This document shows, piece by piece, positions 1 to 6,145 of a DNA stretch of 6,440 bases. Under the pieces are notes generated by a model. That model was not told the origin of the DNA. It searched no databases and was given only the letters and a program-made list of their open reading frames with translations. How positions within the stretch are numbered: position 1 is the stretch's first letter; each line of letters starts with the position of its first letter. Both the position numbers and the translations under genes were made by a program. Origin of the DNA: Phycisphaerae bacterium (lineage in GTDB: Bacteria > Planctomycetota > Phycisphaerae > Phycisphaerales > SM1A02); contig PKCT01000118.1 in the NCBI GenBank assembly GCA_002862325.1, positions 1 to 6,440 of the forward strand. The letters run 5' to 3'.

Positions 1-819
1 CGAATCCAGTTCACGCCCGATCTGATGCCGGCCGACATCACAGGCACCACCATCGTGGTCGAGGACGGCCGCGGACATCGGGCCTTTCAGTTTCGGACCG
101 GGCCGATCTTCGCGAACATCGTCCTGGCGGACGAGATCAATCGTGCGACGCCCAAGAGTCAGTCCGCGATGCTGGAGGCGATGCAGGAAGGATCGGTGTC
201 GACCGATCGCGAAACCCGGTCGCTTCCCGATCCGTTCCTGGTGCTGGCGACGCAGAATCCGATCGAACAGGAGGGGACCTATCCGCTTCCCGAGGCGCAG
301 CTGGATCGATTCATCTTCAAGGTCTGGGTCCCCTACGCCGCACGGTCGGAGTTGACGGAGATCGTGCATCGCACCACTCGGGGCGTGGATCTGATCGCGA
401 GTGAGATCCTCGACGGAGAGGACATCCTGGCCGCCCGTCGTCTGGCCCGCAGGATCGTTCTCGCGCCCACGATCAAGGACTATGCGATCAGACTCGTCCT
501 GGGCACCCATCCGGACGGGGCGTTCTCGCTTCCAGAGCATCGGCACCTGATCAGAGTCGGCGCGAGTCCACGGGCGGCCCAGGCGCTCGTCTCCGCCGCG
601 CGAGTGGTGGCGATCATGGACGGGCGATTCGCGGTCAGCGTCGAGGACATCAGGAGAGTGGCCCATCCGGCCCTCAGGCATCGCATCATACGAACGTTCG
701 AGGCGGAGACCGACCAGGTGACGTCCGACGACATCATCGACGGCCTGATCGAGGGCGTCGAGGTCGATCCCGGAGACCAGATGCTGGCGGGTCTGGACGA
801 TGCGGGGGTGGTTTCATGA
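1..819 (+). CDS. moxR: MoxR-family AAA+ ATPase, 5'-truncated by the window edge
   Basis: The reading frame is open from base 1, so the N-terminal part, including the Walker A loop, lies outside the window; 272 residues are visible where the family usually has about 320-340. The first residues (RIQFTPDLMPADITG) are a hallmark MoxR stretch. Walker B is LADEIN (bases 124-141), sensor 1 is LATQNP (244-261), the arginine-finger region is EAQLDRF (292-312), and sensor 2 lies in GASPRAA (559-579), followed by the C-terminal lid helices. From family knowledge, MoxR ATPases act as cytoplasmic chaperones that mature or remodel partners carrying VWA/MIDAS domains. The two genes directly downstream encode exactly such partners. 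The stop overlaps the next start as ATGA, indicating translational coupling. Identification is very secure; the specific client is inferred from context. Confidence 0.96.
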   Translation, partial: RIQFTPDLMPADITGTTIVVEDGRGHRAFQFRTGPIFANIVLADEINRATPKSQSAMLEAMQEGSVSTDRETRSLPDPFLVLATQNPIEQEGTYPLPEAQLDRFIFKVWVPYAARSELTEIVHRTTRGVDLIASEILDGEDILAARRLARRIVLAPTIKDYAIRLVLGTHPDGAFSLPEHRHLIRVGASPRAAQALVSAARVVAIMDGRFAVSVEDIRRVAHPALRHRIIRTFEAETDQVTSDDIIDGLIEGVEVDPGDQMLAGLDDAGVVS

Positions 820-1772
820 ACTTTCCCGACGGTCAGCCTCCGGACTCCGCCGCGCCGAAGCGGGTCGACGACCTGATCGACTCGCATCTGATGGCGAGAC
901 TCGACCACCTCGACGTGGTGAGTCGAAAGATATTCAACGGCCGGGTTCAGGGGGAGCGTCGGAGCAAGAGGCGCGGACAGAGCGTCGAATTCGCGGACTT
1001 CCGTCCGTACGTCGCGGGTGACGACCTTCGGTTCGTCGACTGGAACATCTACGGACGACTCGATCGCCTCTTCATGAAGATCTTTCTGGAGGAGGAAGAT
1101 CTCTCGCTCATCGTGGCCATCGACGCGAGCGCCAGCATGCACTGGGGCGATCCGCCCAAGTTCGACTACGCACGTCGCCTGGCGATGGCGCTCGGCTACA
1201 TCGGACTGGTGAATCAGAACCGTGTGACCCTCGCGGCGTTCGGCGGACTCGACGAGGACGGTGAACCGGCCGGACTGCAGCGGCTCGCCAATCTTCGCGG
1301 ACGCCGCCGCACCCACGAAGCGGGCAAGTGGCTCCTTAATCTCCGGCCGGGTGGAGGGGACGAGTTCGAGGAGGCGATGAAGTCGATGGCGCTGGCCCGC
1401 CAGGGACGCGGGGTCATGATCGTGCTCAGCGACTTCCTCCAGAAGAATGGGTACGAGAAGGGGCTTCGGTACGTCGCGGGGCGAGGGTACGACGTCTTCG
1501 TCATGCAGCTCCTGTCGCCGCAGGAGATCGATCCCCGGGCGCACGGTCTCAGCGGCGATCTCAAGCTGGTCGACCTCGAGGACGAGGACGCCGCCGAGGT
1601 GACCGTCAACGGTGCGGTCATCCGCGGCTATCGCCAGCGTCTGGACACCTGGTGCGGCGGGCTGCGGGACTTCTGCATCCGGCGGAGCATCATGCACACC
1701 ATGGTCGACACCTCCACCGATCTGGATTCGCTGCTGCTGGACTACCTTCGGCGTCGAGGGCTGCTTCGATGA
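816..1772 (+). CDS. DUF58 protein with VWA-like domain, MoxR partner
   Basis: This 318-residue soluble protein has the DUF58 signature: FADFRPYVAGDDLRFVDWN at about residues 59-77, followed by a charged segment and a VWA-like core. A MIDAS-type DASAS motif is at residues 103-107 and an LSD segment, where the later VWA strand usually sits, at 204-206. There is no signal peptide or membrane helix, so it is probably cytosolic or membrane-associated through a partner. The start is fixed by the ATGA overlap with the ATPase gene, and a purine-rich GGGGGTGG lies just upstream (804-811). It also ends in an ATGA overlap with the next gene. DUF58 proteins nearly always sit beside MoxR ATPases, in modules linked to stress tolerance, envelope functions or metalloenzyme maturation. 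The family is secure, but the molecular role is not known. Confidence 0.95.
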   Translation: MNFPDGQPPDSAAPKRVDDLIDSHLMARLDHLDVVSRKIFNGRVQGERRSKRRGQSVEFADFRPYVAGDDLRFVDWNIYGRLDRLFMKIFLEEEDLSLIVAIDASASMHWGDPPKFDYARRLAMALGYIGLVNQNRVTLAAFGGLDEDGEPAGLQRLANLRGRRRTHEAGKWLLNLRPGGGDEFEEAMKSMALARQGRGVMIVLSDFLQKNGYEKGLRYVAGRGYDVFVMQLLSPQEIDPRAHGLSGDLKLVDLEDEDAAEVTVNGAVIRGYRQRLDTWCGGLRDFCIRRSIMHTMVDTSTDLDSLLLDYLRRRGLLR

Positions 1773-3769
1773 CCGTACTCGCACCCTGGTTCGGTGCGAT
1801 CGTGCTCGGCATCGTGGTGCCGGCGGTGGTGGCGATGTACTTCCTCCGCCTTCGACGACAGTCTCGTCCAATTCCCAGCACCATGCTCTGGAAGCGGTCG
1901 ATCGAGGACCTGCGAGCCAACACACCGTTTCAACGGCTCCGTTGGAGCATCCTGCTCCTCCTCCAGCTGCTTCTGCTGATCCTGCTGGGGCTGGCGTTGA
2001 TGCAGCCGCAGTTCGATGCGCCCTCAAACGCAGGGGGGCGTCACGTGCTCCTGATCGACCACTCCGCCTCGATGGCGGTCGAGGACGTTGGAGAGGAGGG
2101 GGCGACTCGTCTGGCGCTGGCGAAACGGTCCGCGGCGGAGCGGGTCGAATCGCTGCATGCGGGGGGGCTCTTCGCGCGGACTGCGCCGGAGATCATGGTG
2201 ATCGCCTTCGGTTCGACCCCTGAGATTCGGATGTCGTTCTCGGATTCGAAGCGGGATGCGTTGGCGGCGATCGATGGAATCGTCCAGACCGACGAAACGT
2301 CGAGGATCGGCGAAGCGCTGATGCTTGCGAGGGCGTACACCACGATCGTGGATCCCGAGAATCCGGGTCCCATCGAGTCCCCGGCTCAGCTGACCCTCTG
2401 GTCGGATGGGCGGATCGAGGATCTCGAAGATCAGGCGCTGCGTGCCGGTGAATCGCTCGAGTACCTGCAGATCGGCGATCCGAGCACCACGAACGTCGGG
2501 ATCTCGGCGGTCGCGGCCGATCGGCCCTACGACCGTCCCGGGACGATCCAGGTCTTCACCGCGATCGAGAATCCCACGGACGATCCCGTATCGGTGGACC
2601 TGCAGCTCAGCATCAACGGCACGATCGTCGCGATTCTTCCGCAGCCCGTGGAGGTGCCCGGAGCCACCGTCGATGCGGTCGAAGGACGCCGGCCCGGCCG
2701 TCGTCAGGTCTCCTTCCCTCCCGTCGATCAACCCCGTGGTGCGGTGATCGAGGTGGCGATCCTGACGGACGACGCGCTCGCGGTCGACGATGTGGCGGGG
2801 TTGGTGGTGGCGCCGGCTCGTAAGCTCAAGGTCGCGCTGGTCGGCAAGGGGGGGTTCATCCTTCGCTCGTTGCTCGAGGGGATGGCGTTGGAAGAGCTCG
2901 ACGTCGTCTCCGCCCAGGAATTCCGGGCCGGGGTCGAGGAAGGATCGCTCCCCGAATACGACGTGGTCGTGCTGGAGGATGGCGATGTCGGCCCGCTTCC
3001 TCCAGGCAGATATCTGTCCTTTGGTGGCACCCCGGACGTCGATGGTCTGACCGAGTTCGGCGAGTCCGCGCGAGGGGTCCTGGTGCGACGGACGCGGGAC
3101 GAGCATCCCGTCCTCCGCTTCGTGAATCTCGAGGACCTCTTCGTGGGCGACATGCGGAAGCTCGTGGTCGGGGCCGGAGTTCGAACCCTGGTCGACACCG
3201 GCGATGGCCCGCTCGTCGTCGAGATCGATCGCGGACCGCTGCATCTCGTCCACGTCGCGTTCGATCCCCTCGATTCCAACTGGCCGTATCTGAGGTCCTT
3301 CGTGAACTTCGTCCCCAACGCGATCGAGTATCTGGGCAGTTCCGGGGATGCGTTGACGACGAAGAGCTTCACGCCGGGGCAGCCGCTCGTCGCTCGGATC
3401 CCCAGCGACGCGGTGGGGGTCGCCATTCGGACTCCGGGCGGTGAGGACTTCTCCGTCACACCGGATCCGAGTGGTCTCGTCAGTTGGGGCCCCGTATCGC
3501 GGGCCGGGCTCTACGAGCTGAGATGGGGTCGTCCCGGTTCGGACCAGACGTTCAACCGGATGCTCGCCGTGAACCAGTTGTCGAGCACGGAGCGGGACGT
3601 GGCCTCGCTCGAATCGACCGTCTTCGGGGTGGAGGAGATCCGGGGCGATCGCGTGTTGTCCGGTGGACAGACGCGATGGTACGACCTCTGGCCGTGGCTG
3701 CTCGCCCTGGTCGTCGTCCTCTCCATGGTGGAGTGGTACCTGTGGCAGAGGCAGGCCGGCGCGGGGTGA
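1769..3769 (+). CDS. BatA-like membrane-anchored VWA protein
   Basis: The ATG at 1769 is chosen because it overlaps the upstream stop as ATGA and has GAGGG eight bases upstream (1756-1760); a longer open frame from 1652 would run deep inside the DUF58 gene. The 666-residue product begins with the aerotolerance-regulator (BatA) N-terminal layout: APWF, a first membrane helix at about 8-26, an RLRRQ basic stretch, and a second helix at about 60-78. The VWA domain follows with MIDAS motif DHSAS at 97-101, the TSRIGEA segment at 177-183 and WSDG at 211-214. Then come a beta-rich, probably Ig-like region (about 250-345), a Rossmann-like segment from about 351, the conserved-looking HVAFDPLDSNWPYLRSF at 495-511, and a C-terminal membrane helix at about 640-659. 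The VWA and beta domains would face the periplasm. It is larger than classical BatA (about 330 residues), as is usual for the long BatA/WFA-type proteins. The specific substrate is unknown. Confidence 0.9.
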   Translation: MTVLAPWFGAIVLGIVVPAVVAMYFLRLRRQSRPIPSTMLWKRSIEDLRANTPFQRLRWSILLLLQLLLLILLGLALMQPQFDAPSNAGGRHVLLIDHSASMAVEDVGEEGATRLALAKRSAAERVESLHAGGLFARTAPEIMVIAFGSTPEIRMSFSDSKRDALAAIDGIVQTDETSRIGEALMLARAYTTIVDPENPGPIESPAQLTLWSDGRIEDLEDQALRAGESLEYLQIGDPSTTNVGISAVAADRPYDRPGTIQVFTAIENPTDDPVSVDLQLSINGTIVAILPQPVEVPGATVDAVEGRRPGRRQVSFPPVDQPRGAVIEVAILTDDALAVDDVAGLVVAPARKLKVALVGKGGFILRSLLEGMALEELDVVSAQEFRAGVEEGSLPEYDVVVLEDGDVGPLPPGRYLSFGGTPDVDGLTEFGESARGVLVRRTRDEHPVLRFVNLEDLFVGDMRKLVVGAGVRTLVDTGDGPLVVEIDRGPLHLVHVAFDPLDSNWPYLRSFVNFVPNAIEYLGSSGDALTTKSFTPGQPLVARIPSDAVGVAIRTPGGEDFSVTPDPSGLVSWGPVSRAGLYELRWGRPGSDQTFNRMLAVNQLSSTERDVASLESTVFGVEEIRGDRVLSGGQTRWYDLWPWLLALVVVLSMVEWYLWQRQAGAG

Positions 3770-3790
3770 CGGATCCGGGGCGGTGCTCGC
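3770..3790. other. Short convergent intergenic gap
   Basis: Only 21 bases separate the stop of the + strand VWA gene from the stop of the - strand TPR-YggX gene. I see no convincing hairpin with a T-run for either direction, so transcripts may read into each other's 3' ends or terminate by another mechanism. Confidence 0.6.
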
Positions 3791-4453
3791 CTAGGTGTCG
3801 CTCTTGAGCTCGGCCAGGAGATCGTCGTCGATCCCGAGGAACTCCCGCATGTGTCGGTCGTAGACCTCCTGGTCCTCGTCGCGACTGAAATCCAGGCGAA
3901 GCTCGTTGATCACCTTGGTCCCCTGGCCGATCCAGTCGTTCCAGGTTTCCGAGGAGATGTTCGCCTCGATCCAGGCGCCGACCGGTCCCTTGAACGGGGG
4001 GTGTTCCATCTGCGTTCCCGCACGGCCGGTTCGCCGGCAGACGAACGACCCGCTGGCGGCGAATGCCTCCGCTTCCTTCTTCGTCGATGCATCGAGTTCG
4101 GGAGCCGGACGGCCGATGGAGACGAGCCGATCTGCGATCGCGTCTCGAACCATGAGGTCGCCACGAGTGGCGGCCACCTTCCAACCGGCCTCCAGGACGG
4201 CGACCGCACGATCTTCCCAGCCCGCCTTGATCATGGCTTCGCCAGCCATCTGGAAGGCCTTGCTCATGTCGGGATTCAGTTCGGTCGTCCGTTCGAAGGA
4301 CTGGGCCGCTTCCGCCGCTCGCCCCGCCTGAAGGTAGGCGTTGCCGAGCGAGAAGTGGGCCATGTCGTTGTCGGGATCGGCCGCGGTCATGTTCTCGAAC
4401 TGGGCGATTCGCTGTTCGAGCTTCTGGTCTGGAGTGGGGGTCGATTCGGTCAT
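3791..4453 (-). CDS. yggX: TPR-YggX fusion, predicted Fe(II)-trafficking / oxidative damage protection protein
   Basis: This 220-residue protein has two parts. Residues about 31-61 form a clear TPR (HFSLGNAYLQAGRAAEAAQSFER), and further TPR-like helices run to about 115. Residues 136-209 resemble Fe(2+)-trafficking protein YggX: FVCRR (Cys139, matching the N-terminal FC of E. coli YggX), HPPFKGPVG where YggX has YPGELG, ISSETWNDW matching ISKEAWAQW, and INELRLD matching INEKKLN. YggX itself is about 90 residues and has no TPR, so this is a domain fusion. YggX limits oxidative damage to Fe-S clusters; the TPR half suggests a protein partner. It is cytosolic, with no signal peptide. The ATG is the furthest upstream start: an in-frame TAG lies four codons before it (4463-4465). 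No good Shine-Dalgarno sequence is visible. It converges on the VWA gene with only 21 bp between the two stops. Confidence 0.88.
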   Translation of the reverse strand: MTESTPTPDQKLEQRIAQFENMTAADPDNDMAHFSLGNAYLQAGRAAEAAQSFERTTELNPDMSKAFQMAGEAMIKAGWEDRAVAVLEAGWKVAATRGDLMVRDAIADRLVSIGRPAPELDASTKKEAEAFAASGSFVCRRTGRAGTQMEHPPFKGPVGAWIEANISSETWNDWIGQGTKVINELRLDFSRDEDQEVYDRHMREFLGIDDDLLAELKSDT

Positions 4454-4478
4454 TCCGCGATGCTATCACGCCCAGGCT

Positions 4479-4516
4479 CTTCCCGGAGGACGGTGGTGTC
4501 TCCATCCTCCGGGAAG
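4479..4516 (-). terminator. Perfect 12-bp inverted repeat, possible terminator or leader hairpin
   Basis: Arms CTTCCCGGAGGA (4479-4490) and TCCTCCGGGAAG (4505-4516) are exact reverse complements separated by 14 bases. The hairpin begins 10 bases after the stop of the exported-protein gene on the - strand and ends 25 bases before the TPR-YggX start. No U-run follows in either direction, so it is not a classical intrinsic terminator. It could be a U-less terminator, a 3'-end stabiliser for the upstream mRNA, or a leader structure for the downstream gene. The inverted repeat is certain; the function is inferred. Confidence 0.6.
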
Positions 4517-4526
4517 TGCCTTCGGG

Positions 4527-4874
4527 TCACCTTCGAGGGAAGGGACCCATCAGGGGTTTCGGCTGCGGGGTCTTGGTCGCCGGTTTCGAGGGGCCGAAGA
4601 CCGTGGAGATCTCGGCTCGTTCGAACTCCGCTTCCGGGGCCGCCGCATGACGCTGGTGCGGGGTGCGTCTGGCGAACGCGATCGGCATCCTGGCGATGGG
4701 GCCTTCGTTGTCGACGGCCATGAATCGCAGGACCGGATCGATCGCCGGCTTGCGCTTGGGCAGCCTCGCCTCCGCGCTTGGGGTGGCGAGGAGGAGGCTT
4801 CCGCCGAAGACGAGTGCGCAGAGGAGCGTCCAGGTGATCCCGCGTCCACTGTGAGAGTCTTGATGACGTGACAT
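4527..4874 (-). CDS. Small exported protein of unknown function, coupled to HTH-TPR regulator
   Basis: I do not recognise a family. The ATG at 4874 is chosen over a longer in-frame start (5009, inside the regulator gene) because AAGGAG stands five bases before it and because it places a textbook signal peptide at the N-terminus. That peptide has a polar n-region at residues 1-12, a hydrophobic core at about 13-31 (TLLCALVFGGSLLL) and a probable signal peptidase I site after AEA at 34-36. Cys19 lies inside the core without a lipobox, so it is not an obvious lipoprotein. The mature part, about 79 residues, is basic and low in cysteine. It has an ordered-looking middle (IDPVLRFMAVDNEGPIARMPIAF) and a proline/lysine-rich tail ending GPFPRR. 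It starts 14 bp after the regulator's stop, so the two are almost certainly co-transcribed. It may be a target, ligand or pro-peptide of the regulator, or simply an envelope protein. Confidence 0.78.
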   Translation of the reverse strand: MSRHQDSHSGRGITWTLLCALVFGGSLLLATPSAEARLPKRKPAIDPVLRFMAVDNEGPIARMPIAFARRTPHQRHAAAPEAEFERAEISTVFGPSKPATKTPQPKPLMGPFPRR

Positions 4875-4879
4875 GTGAT

Positions 4880-4885
4880 CTCCTT
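4880..4885 (-). promoter_or_regulatory. Strong Shine-Dalgarno site for the small exported protein
   Basis: On the - strand the sequence reads AAGGAG, then ATCAC, then ATG, giving a five-base spacing and a near-consensus ribosome binding site. It sits in the 14-bp gap after the regulator's stop and decides the start at 4874 against the upstream in-frame start at 5009. It is the best ribosome binding site in the window. Confidence 0.85.
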
Positions 4886-4888
4886 TCT

Positions 4889-6145
4889 TCAGCTTGCGGG
4901 TGCGAAGACGCGGGCGGATTCGAGGATGTGCCATCCGACGCGTCGGAATCCAGGGAACCTTCCCATGGTTCCGGTGATGGTCCGGACTTCCTCGTCGTCG
5001 AGGATCCAATCCTCTTCGTCGGCGGGACCGGTGGTCTCGGGGACGTTCTGACGGCGGAAGTGCTCGAGCGTAAATGCGCGTTCGCGCAGACCCCAGTTGC
5101 CGATCTTTTCGGCGATTTCAAGAGCCTTGTTCGTGAGGATCGCCATGTGGCGATGCATCTCCGGACCGTCGTAGTGTCGCAGTGCGATGTTGCATCCGAA
5201 GATCGCCCACCAACCTCTGCATTCGAGGAGGTCCACCGAGGGGCAGTTCTCCAGATCCACGACGTCGTCGAGCGACGAGAGGATCTCGTCCATCGCCGCG
5301 TCCGCGGTCGTCGCGCCTGCTGCGACCTGGAGTTCCAGGATTCCACCCGAGCAGATCTGCGAGATCGCCTCGTCGGTGGGGCGGTCCCGCCGATGCCGAA
5401 GATCCTCGTAGATCTCGATGGCGCGTCGGAGATGGTCGATGGCGTTCGTGTTGTCACGATGATTCGCCACCGGGTTCGACGAGAGGCATCGTCGGGAGGC
5501 ATGGCCACGCGCGTAGTGCGCGATGCCCAGATTCTCGTGGATGACCGGGTCGGAGAGGTCGGCGCCCTCCAGACCGTCGATCAGGTCCTGGGCGACGGCG
5601 CGGGCCTCGATCAGATGCCACAGGGTGTAGTGCCCGTTCGCCAATCTTCCCTGGAGGGTGGTGACGACGTCGTGGTCCTGGCAGTCGACCGCCAGTCCCT
5701 CCTGGGCGCATTCGAGTGCACGCGTGTAACGACCTCGTCGATCCCACACGCTGCCTTCGCGCAGGCAGGCGATGGCGTGCTGTCGAGGCGTCGTCGCGAC
5801 CATCCGCATCTCACGGGTCAGTTCGATGACGTCGTCGAAGCGGCCGGCGTGCCGGGCGTCGACCGCGGCCTGACTCAATTCCTCGAAGGAACGAGGGCGG
5901 TCGTCGGTCTCGGCCTCTCCGCCTCGGATCCAGACCGATTCGGCGACGTCACCGACATTCCAATCAAGGACGTCCGCGAGGTTCACGATGAGATCCAGCT
6001 TGGGATTTCCGCTCTCGGGAACGATCTTGGATGGGTCTCGACCGAGCACCTTCGAGAGTTCAGTCCTGGTCCAGCCTCGGTAGACCCTGGCAAGGTCGAC
6101 GAATCGGTTCAAACGATGACGCTGTTCACATTCTTCTTTTTTCAT
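4889..6145 (-). CDS. XRE-type HTH regulator with long TPR-like C-terminal region
   Basis: This 418-residue cytosolic protein has no signal peptide or membrane segment. Residues about 15-72 form an XRE/Cro-type helix-turn-helix: a first helix around LARVYRGW, TRTELSKVLG as the turn region, DPSKIVPESG as the likely recognition part, and NLADVLDWNVGDVAE closing the fold. After a linker (about 73-85), residues about 86-345 are predominantly helical with TPR-like periodicity, for example QAAVDARHAGRFDDVIELT, LREGSVWDRRGRYTRALECA, HENLGIAHYARG and HLRRAIEIYEDL. The TPR units are degenerate and one is interrupted near residues 212-228. This HTH-TPR layout resembles RRNPP-type regulators (PlcR, PrgX, Rgg, AimR), whose repeats bind peptide signals, but sequence-level kinship is not shown. 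The ATG is supported by GAGGAG five bases upstream (6151-6156); the first codons are A-rich. The small exported-protein gene follows within 14 bp. A direct DNA target is not visible, and the effector could also be a protein rather than a peptide. Confidence 0.85.
   Translation of the reverse strand: MKKEECEQRHRLNRFVDLARVYRGWTRTELSKVLGRDPSKIVPESGNPKLDLIVNLADVLDWNVGDVAESVWIRGGEAETDDRPRSFEELSQAAVDARHAGRFDDVIELTREMRMVATTPRQHAIACLREGSVWDRRGRYTRALECAQEGLAVDCQDHDVVTTLQGRLANGHYTLWHLIEARAVAQDLIDGLEGADLSDPVIHENLGIAHYARGHASRRCLSSNPVANHRDNTNAIDHLRRAIEIYEDLRHRRDRPTDEAISQICSGGILELQVAAGATTADAAMDEILSSLDDVVDLENCPSVDLLECRGWWAIFGCNIALRHYDGPEMHRHMAILTNKALEIAEKIGNWGLRERAFTLEHFRRQNVPETTGPADEEDWILDDEEVRTITGTMGRFPGFRRVGWHILESARVFAPAS

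Noticed and set aside
480..2027. 515-codon open frame on the - strand opposite the ATPase, DUF58 and VWA genes
   Set aside because: It runs antisense to three well-identified, overlapping genes. Its product is Arg/Pro/Val-rich with no recognisable domain, as expected of an antisense shadow in GC-rich DNA.
2024..3253. 409-codon open frame on the - strand opposite the VWA gene
   Set aside because: The translation is low-complexity and rich in Arg, Asp and His, with no domain. The + strand protein has MIDAS motifs and membrane helices.
3851..4723. 290-codon open frame on the + strand opposite TPR-YggX and the exported-protein gene
   Set aside because: It spans two - strand genes and their hairpin spacer, has no recognisable domain, and is explained as a shadow frame.
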